From Gallionella sp. (GTDB lineage Bacteria; Pseudomonadota; Gammaproteobacteria; Burkholderiales; Gallionellaceae), in contig JANYHX010000210.1 of the NCBI GenBank assembly GCA_025362155.1, positions 1-18,563 on the forward strand: a stretch of DNA of 18,563 nt. The letters run 5' to 3'. Each line of letters opens with the position of its first letter. Within the stretch, counting starts at the first letter, position 1. Under the pieces are notes generated by a model. It was not told where the DNA came from. It searched no databases and saw only the letters and a list, made by a program, of their open reading frames with translations. Made by a program: the position numbers and the translations under genes. Positions 1 to 7,872 of this stretch are shown piece after piece.

Positions 1-184
1 TTTTCATAGTTAACGCGAAAGTAATTCAATAACCCACTGGAGTCAATCGTTTTTTTCAGATATAACATTTCTCAAAGGTGGCGTTTCCCAGTTAGCCTCC
101 ATTGAGATTTACCTGGACCAATTTATTAATCACTGTGGTCGCGCAGTTTCAGTTAGGACATACGCACCATGCTTATGCGCCCCC
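1..184. other. Non-coding stretch after mshQ
   Basis: No open reading frame of useful length enters from the left edge: all three + frames hit a stop within the first 30 bases. I see no hairpin followed by a T-run that would make a convincing terminator for the pilus operon, which ends at 185. The real terminator may lie further left. Confidence 0.4.
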
Positions 185-3100
185 TTAATAATTTTCTCGC
201 AAATAAATAAATTCGTTCGCACTCTTGTACACACCAAATGTAGCACGTGCGACTGGATCGTTGTTGTAGCTTGTGCCAGGTGCCCACAGACCTTGTAAAT
301 AAGGCAAGTTAGCAGTAGTAGTTGCCACGCAAACTGTTCCGCCCGGTGGGTCGGTACCCAAATCCACGCACAAATCTACCGCGACTTTTGCTGCACTAGT
401 GGGTGGGCTCAAATTAAGCGATCCGGTACCCGATGAGAACGCGCCCACCGTAGCGTTCACCCCAGCTGGCGGAGCGGTCAGTTTAATATTGCTTGCTGCC
501 AGCGTGGTGCAACTGTCCGCAGTATTGGTAGCGAATGAGCTGCCATTCCAGTATTGCGTTTGAATCGGGATCGGCAATTTAAGCAACTCTGACCCATGCG
601 CATTGCCAAGCTTGAGCCGCCCATAGCGGAATTCGTTACCAGCATCGAAAGGGAGGGGGGTAAATACAGCAGGTGTGAGCGTTGTAATGTCACATCCTCC
701 CGCACCAGCCACGCCACAATTTCCGACCCCGGCTGTGTACTCGCTGATGTCCTTGACGCTGTGCGTAAGCGTGATGCTGGCGGTGAACAGAGCCAGCGGC
801 GTGGTAGTGCTGCGCTTGAAGGCCAGCAGGTCGGTAGCATTATTGGTCACCGTGCCAGTGCCATTAATGCCGGGCACGATAGTAGGCGTCCCCAAGGCAA
901 CCTGTGTGCTGTCCCAGTTGGGCGTGGCTGCAGGCGTGTTGGCGTAAGTATAGGTTTGGGTAACGCTACCACTGATTAGCGTGCAAATATCGGGGTTAGT
1001 GGTGCAGTCCTGCGCACCAGCCGCCGTAGTAAGTTTCCATAGGTTGCTGGTGTAGTTCGCCGTAGTCGTGGGAGTGGCCGCGGTATTTTGCGCTGTTACC
1101 AACACCTGCGGCACACTGACATAGCCGAATTGCTGGCCTATATAAGTGAAGGAGCGCGCCAAACAAGCTGTGCTGTTGAATGTCTTGAAACTGGGCACGT
1201 TATTTGTGGTAACCAGGAAATGATCCGGCACGAATCGTCCAACGACGAGGGCTGATGAACAAATGTAATAACCGGTGCAATCGGCGGGAGTGCCATCCCC
1301 AGCATCTACAATTGCAAAAATTTTGTCCTGTAATTGCAAGGTAAAAGCGCCCACTTCGCTGTAGGTTGCGGTGGTCGAATTGATTACCCCTGCCGTAGCC
1401 GCACCAAAAGTCATGGCACTAGGAGTGCCAATACACGCAGTTCCAGTACAGGCTGAGGTGCCAGCGGGTAATAACACTCCCGCAAGATTGCAAACATTAG
1501 TCCCCGGCGTGGCGGTACCTACACAAGCCACTGCAAGGGGAGTTCCTGCATAATTGGTGGTGGTAACTGCTGCTGCATTCAACGCCGATGCCCGGATCGT
1601 AAATGGTTGCCCCGCCTTGTGAACGTTTCCGCCGGTCGCATTACTGTTGTTCAGTGCGCGGGCAACCCCGGCGGTGAACCAGTTATTGTCTGTAATACTT
1701 AGGCTTAAGCTATTTGGTCGGATTGCAAAATTATCTGTTGAGCAACCTATCGCCGACGCCACACCTGTCGCGGGATAACTCACACGGATACGCACATCTT
1801 GCCATGCGTTATTTTCCAGAAAACTCACGCCCACTTTGCGGCCATTATCTGCCGCCACAAAAATGGGATTGGAAGCCAGCGTTTGAATATTTATCCATGT
1901 GCTGCGGCAATTATTCGCATCTAAAGCCCCTGTGTTATCGCTGGTATTAAGCAATTCAACCTTGACGGCACCAGTAAATGTTGCCAAAACAGCGGTCTTT
2001 GCAAGATTGAGTGCAACCACATCCAGAGTAAAGGCAGCTCCGGCACGCTTGGTCAAAATATTGCCGACTATCGCGCCAGCGGCAGTACTGCTTTCAAAAG
2101 TATTAAACCGGCCAGGATTAATGTTCAATACCGTAAATGTCTGGGGGTTGGAAGTGCCGCCACCTAATCCACTAATCACCGGATTAACTACGTCGATGTT
2201 ATACGTTCCTGGGGTGGTCAGGTCAGTGGAAAGAATAGTGACGCTCAATTGGGTGGCACTGACATAGGTGGTAGTCCGATTGGATCCTGCAAAGCGGGCT
2301 ATCGAAGCAGGCACAAAATTAGTACCGTTCACCGTCATGGTAAAACTCCCCGCTCCGACATTTGTGCTGACCGGGGAAATGCTGGTGGTGGTGGGCACGG
2401 GATAGTAGATGATGAATGAACTGCTGGTTGCGGTAGTGAGGCCAGTGCTGGTGGCAGTCAGCGTATAGGTGCCGACCAGATTGACACTGAGATTACTAAA
2501 GGTGGCCTGCCCCGTAGCATTATTAGTAGTGGTTGAAAGTGTACCGCCCAAGGTCGCCCCCGCTGGGGTGGTCAGCGCAACCGTAACAGTGGGCAAGGCA
2601 GCGCCTGAGCCGCAGGCATTCAAGGTAACAGCGGGAGAAATCGCCACGTTCCACAGGGTATTAGTCGGCTGCTGAATGTACGTTAAAGCCGTGCTTCCTG
2701 TTTCTTTTAAAGTGCCCAAATTCGGGCTGGATAGATTGGGGCCAGATGTCCCGCTGAGAGTGATGTTACCGGTGGCCAGCGGAGAACAAGAAGTGGGCAT
2801 TACCTGAATGCCCGACCAGGTAAGTGATCCAAGTGTAGTACCGGAACTGGAGGTCGCCACGTTGATGGTAATGGTGGAGGCCGTGATCGTGGCGTTGGAA
2901 CTGCTCAAGGTGAGATTCTTGGCATTGGATCCACTTACCAAACCCACAGACACTGTGACGGGCGCCGCAGTATTGAATTTAAATCCGGCGGGCGCAGTTA
3001 ATACGATGCTGCCCACACCAAGTCCATTGGGCGCAGTCTCCGTCAGTGTCGGCCCGCTGAGCGTGACCCAAATAAGACTGGCGATATTACTATTTGGTAT

Positions 3101-3223
3101 GGCGCTCCCGCCGGTAGTGGGCGTGACATTTACAACCGGGGGAACTGCGAAAGCTGGCGAGGCAAGGCTGACGGCAATCAGGGCGGGGATAATTACCCGG
3201 AGGGCGTGCATGGTCGTAATCAT
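185..3223 (-). CDS. mshQ: MshQ-like exported pilus protein (Ig/IPT plus DUF6701)
   Basis: This is the last gene of the pilus operon, an exported protein of about 1012 residues and probably a tip or adhesin component. I chose the ATG at 3223 because GGGAG lies nine bases upstream and the protein then opens with a textbook signal peptide (MHALRVIIPALIAV..., predicted cleavage after SPAFA). The frame is also open to an ATG at 3289 with a good GGAGG, so a longer n-region is possible. The mature part is rich in Thr, Ser, Ala and Val and contains Ig-like beta repeats, then an IPT/TIG-like domain at about residues 278-367. From about residue 370 (PGRFNTFE...) to the end it matches the DUF6701 region typical of MshQ, including FAIRPN and the closing FGVYKSANEFIYLRE. 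The LamG/jelly-roll domain found in many MshQ proteins is not recognisable. Its position after mshP agrees with the Vibrio/Shewanella order. Confidence 0.85.
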   Translation of the reverse strand: MITTMHALRVIIPALIAVSLASPAFAVPPVVNVTPTTGGSAIPNSNIASLIWVTLSGPTLTETAPNGLGVGSIVLTAPAGFKFNTAAPVTVSVGLVSGSNAKNLTLSSSNATITASTITINVATSSSGTTLGSLTWSGIQVMPTSCSPLATGNITLSGTSGPNLSSPNLGTLKETGSTALTYIQQPTNTLWNVAISPAVTLNACGSGAALPTVTVALTTPAGATLGGTLSTTTNNATGQATFSNLSVNLVGTYTLTATSTGLTTATSSSFIIYYPVPTTTSISPVSTNVGAGSFTMTVNGTNFVPASIARFAGSNRTTTYVSATQLSVTILSTDLTTPGTYNIDVVNPVISGLGGGTSNPQTFTVLNINPGRFNTFESSTAAGAIVGNILTKRAGAAFTLDVVALNLAKTAVLATFTGAVKVELLNTSDNTGALDANNCRSTWINIQTLASNPIFVAADNGRKVGVSFLENNAWQDVRIRVSYPATGVASAIGCSTDNFAIRPNSLSLSITDNNWFTAGVARALNNSNATGGNVHKAGQPFTIRASALNAAAVTTTNYAGTPLAVACVGTATPGTNVCNLAGVLLPAGTSACTGTACIGTPSAMTFGAATAGVINSTTATYSEVGAFTLQLQDKIFAIVDAGDGTPADCTGYYICSSALVVGRFVPDHFLVTTNNVPSFKTFNSTACLARSFTYIGQQFGYVSVPQVLVTAQNTAATPTTTANYTSNLWKLTTAAGAQDCTTNPDICTLISGSVTQTYTYANTPAATPNWDSTQVALGTPTIVPGINGTGTVTNNATDLLAFKRSTTTPLALFTASITLTHSVKDISEYTAGVGNCGVAGAGGCDITTLTPAVFTPLPFDAGNEFRYGRLKLGNAHGSELLKLPIPIQTQYWNGSSFATNTADSCTTLAASNIKLTAPPAGVNATVGAFSSGTGSLNLSPPTSAAKVAVDLCVDLGTDPPGGTVCVATTTANLPYLQGLWAPGTSYNNDPVARATFGVYKSANEFIYLRENY

Positions 3224-3349
3224 TTTTTTTAGCTCCCAGAGCTTTGCAAACCCCAGGAAACTAGAAATTTTACACATCATTGCATTCATCACTCGCCCTC
3301 CACGCTATGCCCGGTCCGCCGCTTTATTTCTAACTTGCCCATCCATATC

Positions 3350-3775
3350 TTATTGAGCAATCGTTACACTCATCTGCCGCTCCACATAATCCGGTGTAGG
3401 CGCAGTACCCTGCGTTGCAGTAGAGGTCAGTTGGTACATTGTAATTGTTGCGCTGGCTTCCGAAACGGCCGCGCTACTACAATCAACCTGCACACTAAAA
3501 TTTGCCAATGTGTTTGGCAACGCAGCAAGCGCAGTAGTGGAGGCGGGGCAGCCGCCATTTTTCAGCACCTGATATGCACCCCACTCTATTCCTGCCTTGG
3601 AAGCCTGATAGGCACGCGCGCCCAGCACATCCATTGCGGCACTTTGTTGCTGAGTAGTGGAAAGTGTCACTGCGAACGTACCCAATGCAGCGATGACCAC
3701 CAGCAGAAAAATGGCGGAAATGAGGCTGAAGCCGTACTGCATTGGGCTTAATTTTTTATGCATTTTGCTATTCAT
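3350..3775 (-). CDS. mshP: MshP-like minor pilin protein
   Basis: Small pilin-like protein of 141 residues. After a 15-residue basic leader ending in Gly (YG|FSLISAIFLL) comes one strongly hydrophobic helix (IFLLVVIAALGTFAVTL), then a soluble domain with two Cys. The Glu normally at position 5 of mature type IV pilins is Ser here, which is usual for MshP. The central QASKAGIEWGAYQVL segment is characteristic of the family. The start codon overlaps the mshO stop by four bases (ATGA), so translation is probably coupled. It acts in the inner membrane as an assembly or minor pilus subunit; its exact role is not established. Confidence 0.85.
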   Translation of the reverse strand: MNSKMHKKLSPMQYGFSLISAIFLLVVIAALGTFAVTLSTTQQQSAAMDVLGARAYQASKAGIEWGAYQVLKNGGCPASTTALAALPNTLANFSVQVDCSSAAVSEASATITMYQLTSTATQGTAPTPDYVERQMSVTIAQ

Positions 3776-4584
3776 GGCACGTTGCTCACATGAGTGGCAC
3801 TGTAAAGAGTGACAGTCTCGCCGCTCTCGGTAATCCCCAAATTCATTGACACTAGTCCGGAGCGCTGCGCCACTACAATGGGATCATAGGTAAAGCTGCA
3901 TGCGCTGACATTGGCTGCCAATAATGCACCACTGACGCCAGGTACGGTTGCAGAAGGCACAACAATCGCATTCCCGGCAAAACTGTAGCGCTTTAGTGTT
4001 TGCCCCACAGGATCACAGATGTAACGCACCTGCTCATGCACAATTTGAAAACGCGCATTGGGTGATTCAAGCGGGAATTGTTTGGCAGTAATATTTACGA
4101 TGGGGGAAGCTACCGAACTACATAATGTGCGATTGTTGTTTCCCGTCACGTAAGCATCTGCTGGCGCGATGCCCAGGTTGTATACCACTACTTGATCGTT
4201 TGCTGCACAAGTGGGCGGCGTGCCCAGCACTTCGAACGAGCTATCAGCAATAGTAAAGTCCAATATATTATTTGTTCCACCCCAATCGCTGCGATAACGA
4301 CCACCACCGCTAGTGGAAAGAAAATCAAGATAGTAAATAGTACTTGCACCAGAACCGGAGGTATGGACTTGCACGCTATTCGGCAAGGCCAGCCGCAAAT
4401 CTCGCCCGATGCGGCGCAGCGCGGTATCGGCGATATCGGTCATGTCGGCTCGGCGAGCGACGTCCATATATTGTTGCACCGGTGCTTTGAGGAACACCGC
4501 GACCATGCCGCCGATGATACCGGTGATGACGATCACCATAATCATCTCGACCAGCGTGAAGCCTTGTTGTGATTGCGTGTGCAT
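3772..4584 (-). CDS. mshO: MshO-like minor pseudopilin
   Basis: Prepilin of 270 residues with a short class III leader (MHTQSQQG|FTLVEM) cleaved before Phe by the prepilin peptidase; Glu5 is present. The hydrophobic N-terminal helix IMVIVITGIIGGMVAVFL is followed by a large periplasmic domain with several Cys (PPTCAAND, RTLCSS, RYICDP, SACSF). Segments such as ALRRIGRDLRLALPNSV and FQIVHEQVRYICDPVG are typical of MshO. The ATG overlaps the mshD stop by one base (TGATG) and the stop overlaps mshP by four, so mshD-mshO-mshP form a translationally coupled block. Confidence 0.88.
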   Translation of the reverse strand: MHTQSQQGFTLVEMIMVIVITGIIGGMVAVFLKAPVQQYMDVARRADMTDIADTALRRIGRDLRLALPNSVQVHTSGSGASTIYYLDFLSTSGGGRYRSDWGGTNNILDFTIADSSFEVLGTPPTCAANDQVVVYNLGIAPADAYVTGNNNRTLCSSVASPIVNITAKQFPLESPNARFQIVHEQVRYICDPVGQTLKRYSFAGNAIVVPSATVPGVSGALLAANVSACSFTYDPIVVAQRSGLVSMNLGITESGETVTLYSATHVSNVP

Positions 4585-5399
4585 CAGGGAACCGCCCTTG
4601 GTGAATAACGAGTGCGCATCCCTTCGACCACTACCGGGACATTGTCCGGGCCGGTCACTGTTACAGTAATCAACAGCGCTTCATTGTTGGCAATAGCCGG
4701 TGAACCGCCCGCAGCAGGCATGCCATTATTTGCCACGGCTATTGTTGCCGCATAGCCGGCCGGTCCGACAGCAGTATTGGTAATATCCCGGAGGGCTCCT
4801 CCAGCCATGTTGAAGCCATTGTAGTCACTCACGTTGTCGAATTGTGGAACAGCGTAACGACCTTCCGCGCCGCCCACGCTGGCCGCGCCTTCCGGCCCGA
4901 TGACCGCACTCTCATCATTCGCTCCTCCTGCGCCACCAGTGCAATCCGCAGCAGTAACCGCGCTTGCCGCATTCGGATCATCGGGATCGCAAAAAGTAAA
5001 CGGCATTAATTCGACTTCTTCGAGCAGCGATTCGGCTATTGCCAATGCCTGCTTGTGAATCAGCGGATCAACACTCCCTCTGGTCGTGACATTCATCACC
5101 AGCAAGATGCCCGCCAGCGCCACGCTGACAATCACGATGAACATAATCAGCTCGACCAGGCTGATGCCGCGCTGCTTGGTCCTTTCCATGATGGGTGGCT
5201 GTTGCGGGAATACTGGCGGCGCATCATCCCCAAGTTTGGCTATTAAATTTTGCACCTTGATTCCACCTTGTTTTGCCAGTCCGGGATTTTCCATCCACAC
5301 CTGAATGAAAAATTCCCGCATCTGCTCAGACTGCGCCAAACGGCCGAGCATCGTTTCCTCGGGAATGATTTTGCGCGCACGCGCCCCGGTCTCAAACAT
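4584..5399 (-). CDS. mshD: MshD-like minor pseudopilin with a fused 70-residue N-terminal segment
   Basis: The pilin part begins at Met71 (ATG at 5189): MERTKQRG|ISLVEL, with Glu5 and the helix IMFIVIVSVALAGILLVM. From there it is 201 residues, a normal MshD size, and contains the family-like SLLEEVELMPFTFCDPDD. The frame continues upstream without a stop to an ATG at 5399 that overlaps the nucleotidyltransferase gene by eight bases. Those 70 residues are helical and charged (ETMLGRLAQSEQMREFFIQV), resemble no pilin leader, and probably derive from a small gene that followed the nucleotidyltransferase. No Shine-Dalgarno sequence precedes the ATG at 5189, so initiation may really occur at 5399 by coupling. 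That would give a very long leader for the prepilin peptidase. Confidence 0.75.
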   Translation of the reverse strand: MFETGARARKIIPEETMLGRLAQSEQMREFFIQVWMENPGLAKQGGIKVQNLIAKLGDDAPPVFPQQPPIMERTKQRGISLVELIMFIVIVSVALAGILLVMNVTTRGSVDPLIHKQALAIAESLLEEVELMPFTFCDPDDPNAASAVTAADCTGGAGGANDESAVIGPEGAASVGGAEGRYAVPQFDNVSDYNGFNMAGGALRDITNTAVGPAGYAATIAVANNGMPAAGGSPAIANNEALLITVTVTGPDNVPVVVEGMRTRYSPRAVP

Positions 5400-5892
5400 T
5401 CGGGTCTTCTCCCCGCTTTATTTTTTGCAGCGCCTCTATGTCGAGCCGGTCTTTGGGACGATTCGCGATGCGTTTCATCATCAACAAATCATCAATAGCC
5501 GCTATCCACACCTGTTGCCCAAATAGCTTCCCCGCCACTGCATTCTCCATCAGTTGCTCAAACGATACTTCCGGCCGCACCAGTATATCCACTACACCAC
5601 CACCGGCCTGCGGCTCTCTCAGTGCAAAGGCTAGCATTCCCTTTTCCTGGTGCCACTGTTCGATCTGGCCGGAGTTTCTTAGCGATTCGATGGATACCGG
5701 AATGGAGGGTATTAATCCGAAACGTTTTGCCACCTCGATAAAACGCACCAGATTCGCGTCATTCATCGCCAGTACCAGATCGATATCAAAAGTGGAACGC
5801 ATGAATCCGTGCAGTTGCACGGCCATCCCCCCCACCAGCACGTACTGGACTTGCCCTTCTGACAGCGAGTGCAGGAGTTCAGCGGTTTTCAT
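5392..5892 (-). CDS. Nucleotidyltransferase-fold protein (DUF6036/AbiEii-like)
   Basis: Protein of 166 residues with a nucleotidyltransferase signature: VLVGGMAVQLHG (Gly21-Gly22), then RSTFDIDLVL with Asp36 and Asp38 as the metal-binding pair, and a probable third acidic residue Asp102 in VVDILV. The C-terminal part AIDDLLMMKR...RPKDRLDIEAL is typical of small nucleotidyltransferases found in toxin-antitoxin-like modules. It is unrelated to the MntA gene further upstream in the operon. It starts 18 bases after mshC copy B (AGG eight bases before ATG) and overlaps the reading frame that leads into MshD. The fold call is solid. Whether it acts as toxin, antitoxin or something else cannot be read from the sequence. 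Confidence 0.75.
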   Translation of the reverse strand: MKTAELLHSLSEGQVQYVLVGGMAVQLHGFMRSTFDIDLVLAMNDANLVRFIEVAKRFGLIPSIPVSIESLRNSGQIEQWHQEKGMLAFALREPQAGGGVVDILVRPEVSFEQLMENAVAGKLFGQQVWIAAIDDLLMMKRIANRPKDRLDIEALQKIKRGEDPNV

Positions 5893-5910
5893 TTCTGCGA
5901 CCTAGACTGT

Positions 5911-6498
5911 TTATGGCGAATGTACATAGCCGGTCTCAGCTTCCATGAAAATATTATTCGTTGCACCGCTTACGGCAATTGATTTCTGAACGGTGCTGGG
6001 AGTAGTACCTAACGCATCATACGGTTTGCCCAATGCATCAAAATTAAAGGTTGCAGGAGCAGCGGGAGCAAGCGCAAGTGTAATGCCCGAGCCGGGAGGC
6101 GCGCTGATAGAATTTCCGCCTGTCGGCAAAGCCAGATTGGGGCCACAGGCACTCGCTGCTCCGCTGGCGTTGGCGATAGTTAGGCTAATTGTGCTGGATG
6201 TTATTGTCACGCAAACATTACGATGTTGCGCGATAGCCTCCTTCTGCGCGTAACGCAAAGTGGCTTGCACCTGATCGGCAAAGCCACGCGATTTAAATAC
6301 ATTGACGTCAAAAAAACGCGGAGCGGCAAATACTGCCAAAATACCGACGATGACCATTACCATGATTAATTCGATCAGCGTGAAACCGCGCTGATCATCA
6401 CCATCTCGCAAAGCTGATAGTCGAGTATTCACCTGAACACCGAAGCAATGTTCGGTCTCCTGCTTGATCGCCTCGATTTGGCTGGAACTCAAACGCAT
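5911..6498 (-). CDS. mshC: MshC-like minor pseudopilin, copy B, fused to an MntA start
   Basis: The pilin portion has QRG|FTLIELIMVMVIVGILAV followed by APRFFD, SRGFADQVQATLRYAQKEAI and HRNVCV, and ends with TFNFDALGKP...EAETGYVH. These are hallmarks of MshC. The open frame begins at ATG 6498 with MRLSSSQIEAIKQETEHCFG, almost the same 20 residues that open the MntA antitoxin at 7758. The leader before the cleavage site is thus 38 residues. A GTG at 6432 (VNTRLSALRDGDDQRG, 16 residues) is a plausible native start because it aligns with the MNTG... start of copy A, but no clear Shine-Dalgarno precedes it. The mntA-derived initiation site may now drive translation. Confidence 0.82.
   Translation of the reverse strand: MRLSSSQIEAIKQETEHCFGVQVNTRLSALRDGDDQRGFTLIELIMVMVIVGILAVFAAPRFFDVNVFKSRGFADQVQATLRYAQKEAIAQHRNVCVTITSSTISLTIANASGAASACGPNLALPTGGNSISAPPGSGITLALAPAAPATFNFDALGKPYDALGTTPSTVQKSIAVSGATNNIFMEAETGYVHSP
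6439..6498 (-). pseudogene. Remnant 5' end of a second mntA gene
   Basis: About 60 bases encode residues 1-20 of an MntA protein (MRLSSSQIEAIKQETEHCFG against MRLSASQIEAIKQETEHYFG in the intact gene), with only a handful of base differences. The upstream intergenic stretch and terminator are also similar to those before the intact mntA. The catalytic GS...DxD region and all of hepT are missing, and the sequence passes straight into the mshC leader in frame. Confidence 0.75.
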
Positions 6499-6569
6499 GT
6501 CCGATAGCCTTTCAGAAACGGAATTTGGTTAGCCGTGCAGTTTAACAAAAACCGCAAATAGCCACCAAA

Positions 6570-6600
6570 AAACAGGGAGGCAAAAGCCTCCCCCCATGTT
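6570..6600 (-). terminator. Rho-independent terminator after MshC copy A
   Basis: Seven-base stem GGGAGGC / GCCTCCC with a four-base loop (6575-6592). On the minus strand it is followed by TGTTTTTT. It lies just downstream of the copy A stop and resembles the terminator after mshA at 7825-7860. Confidence 0.75.
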
Positions 6601-6606
6601 TTTATT

Positions 6607-7005
6607 CTATAACCAGGCAACCGTGATCTGTCCCCCGTTATTTAATGCAATTCCAGCAGGTGCAGTAATGACATACGCGCCCCCGGTGGGTGCCATCAAA
6701 TTGGTGTCACAGGCGCTTGCTGCGCCATTGAGGCTAGCAATACGCAAGGTAATAGTACTGGGAGCAGGGAGAGTAAACGTCACGCAAACATTCCGATGCT
6801 GGGCAATCGCCACCTTCTGCGCGTAACGCAACGAAGCCTGCACCTGATCCGCAAAACCGCGCGACTGGAATACAGTGTTGTCAAAAAAACGCGGCGCAAC
6901 GACGGCGGCAAGAATGCCAGCAATGACGATCACCATGATCATCTCGACCAGCGTGAAGCCGCGCTGAATTGCAGCGCCATGGTTTGAGTGGTTACCCGTG
7001 TTCAT
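6607..7005 (-). CDS. MshC-like minor pseudopilin, copy A (short)
   Basis: Leader MNTGNHSNHGAAIQRG (16 residues), then FTLVEMIMVIVIAGILAAVV with Glu5, APRFFD, SRGFADQVQASLRYAQKVAI and HRNVCV, clearly paralogous to copy B. The ATG at 7005 overlaps the last 14 bases of hepT; the frame could extend to 7065 inside hepT, but the leader length favours 7005. The mature part is about 117 residues and ends in GGQITVAWL. It therefore lacks the FDALG...ETGYVH tail present in copy B. Whether it is functional or decaying is uncertain. It probably arose by tandem duplication with copy B. Confidence 0.8.
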   Translation of the reverse strand: MNTGNHSNHGAAIQRGFTLVEMIMVIVIAGILAAVVAPRFFDNTVFQSRGFADQVQASLRYAQKVAIAQHRNVCVTFTLPAPSTITLRIASLNGAASACDTNLMAPTGGAYVITAPAGIALNNGGQITVAWL

Positions 7006-7459
7006 AACGTGCCGCAAATCCCCTAACGTGACGCAAAATTTCGACCAGTCTGTCCGCTGCCGCAAAAGCGCGATTCAGCACCGCCGCTTGCAGCTCGCTA
7101 TCTTCGGGGTAATCGTGCGCAAACGCATTGCGCATCTCGCGCAACTCCAGCCACTCGTCCACCGAGGGCAGCGCGCCGATCTTTTCCAGACGATTCAACT
7201 TGTCCAGGTAAGCCTCCAGATCGCCTTGCTCTTTGGTCAATTCAAGAACCATAGGCAACAGCTTCGCGCCCATTGCGTCCTGCAATTTTGCGAATCGCCC
7301 GACGAACTGATCGACAACCGCCACTTGCGCATCGTCCAATTCATGCAATCGGTCGGCGTTTAGCGGCAATACCGTTTGCAGCGCGCGCTTCGCCCACAGC
7401 ATCCGGCGCGCATGCGTCTCGCATTGCGCAAAAATCAAAGAAAACACGCTCGCGCTCAC
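6992..7459 (-). CDS. hepT: HepT-like HEPN ribonuclease toxin
   Basis: All-helical protein of 155 residues with the HEPN catalytic motif R110-NAFA-H115 followed by D-Y117, that is RX4HXY. In characterised MntA/HepT pairs, HepT is an RNase toxin and MntA silences it by adding AMP units to the Tyr of this motif; that Tyr (117) is present here. The GTG start at 7459 overlaps the mntA stop by four bases (GTGA), the usual arrangement for the pair. Its last 14 bases overlap the start of the next pseudopilin, so toxin and pilin genes share a transcript. All key residues look intact. Confidence 0.85.
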   Translation of the reverse strand: MSASVFSLIFAQCETHARRMLWAKRALQTVLPLNADRLHELDDAQVAVVDQFVGRFAKLQDAMGAKLLPMVLELTKEQGDLEAYLDKLNRLEKIGALPSVDEWLELREMRNAFAHDYPEDSELQAAVLNRAFAAADRLVEILRHVRGFAARYEHG

Positions 7460-7758
7460 AGCTTGATCCCCCGCTGTCTTGCCAATTCATGGACAGGCAA
7501 CTCCTCGCCACCGGAACGTTGCAACACCAGATCAATCCTGCGATCACCGATACGCCGCTTCAGCCGGGCAAGGAAGACAAAGCGCGCCGCCGCCAGCTGG
7601 TCGGCATCGCCAGTTGCGGCGCGCACATACAAGTCCACATCGCCGCCTTTGGCCGTGTCGTCCACGCGCGAACCGAACAGCCACACCTCGGCCCGAGCGC
7701 CGAAATAATGTTCGGTCTCCTGCTTGATCGCTTCGATTTGGCTGGCACTCAAACGCAC
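7456..7758 (-). CDS. mntA: MntA-like nucleotidyltransferase antitoxin
   Basis: Minimal nucleotidyltransferase of 100 residues. The core motif is LFGSRVDDTAKGGDVDLYV, with Gly29-Ser30, Asp40 and Asp42; a third Asp76 lies in RRIDLVL, so the metal-binding triad is complete. It begins with GTG at 7758 behind a weak GAGAG. MntA proteins neutralise the partner HEPN toxin HepT by adenylylating it, and hepT follows with a four-base overlap. The gene sits about 70 bases after the mshA terminator and so probably has its own promoter. A TTTGCGG...ACT stretch in this gap is shared with the gap upstream of the truncated mntA copy. Confidence 0.85.
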   Translation of the reverse strand: MRLSASQIEAIKQETEHYFGARAEVWLFGSRVDDTAKGGDVDLYVRAATGDADQLAAARFVFLARLKRRIGDRRIDLVLQRSGGEELPVHELARQRGIKL

Positions 7759-7824
7759 GTTCTATGGCTCTCTGTAATGAACTCGGGACAGGTGCGAGTG
7801 TAGCAAATTCCGCAAACGGCGGGC

Positions 7825-7860
7825 GAAAAACAAGGGAGGCCTGAGCCTCCCTTGTTTTAT
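7825..7860 (-). terminator. Terminator downstream of mshA
   Basis: Perfect 12-bp stem AACAAGGGAGGC / GCCTCCCTTGTT with a four-base loop at 7829-7856. On the minus strand the stem ends in a run of five T. It ends the abundant major pilin message and separates it from mntA. The + strand side also has TTTTATT, so it could work in both directions. Confidence 0.82.
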
Positions 7861-7872
7861 TCTGCAACTGCA

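Noticed and set aside
2808..3356. 182-codon open frame on the + strand opposite the mshQ start
   Set aside because: It is antisense to well-supported mshQ signal peptide and Ig-like sequence. Its Ala/Val/Leu-rich translation is what the complement of a Thr/Ala-rich gene gives.
7273..7803. 176-codon + strand frame across mntA/hepT
   Set aside because: It is antisense to two genes with intact catalytic motifs, and its Arg/His/Ala-rich product has no recognisable domain.
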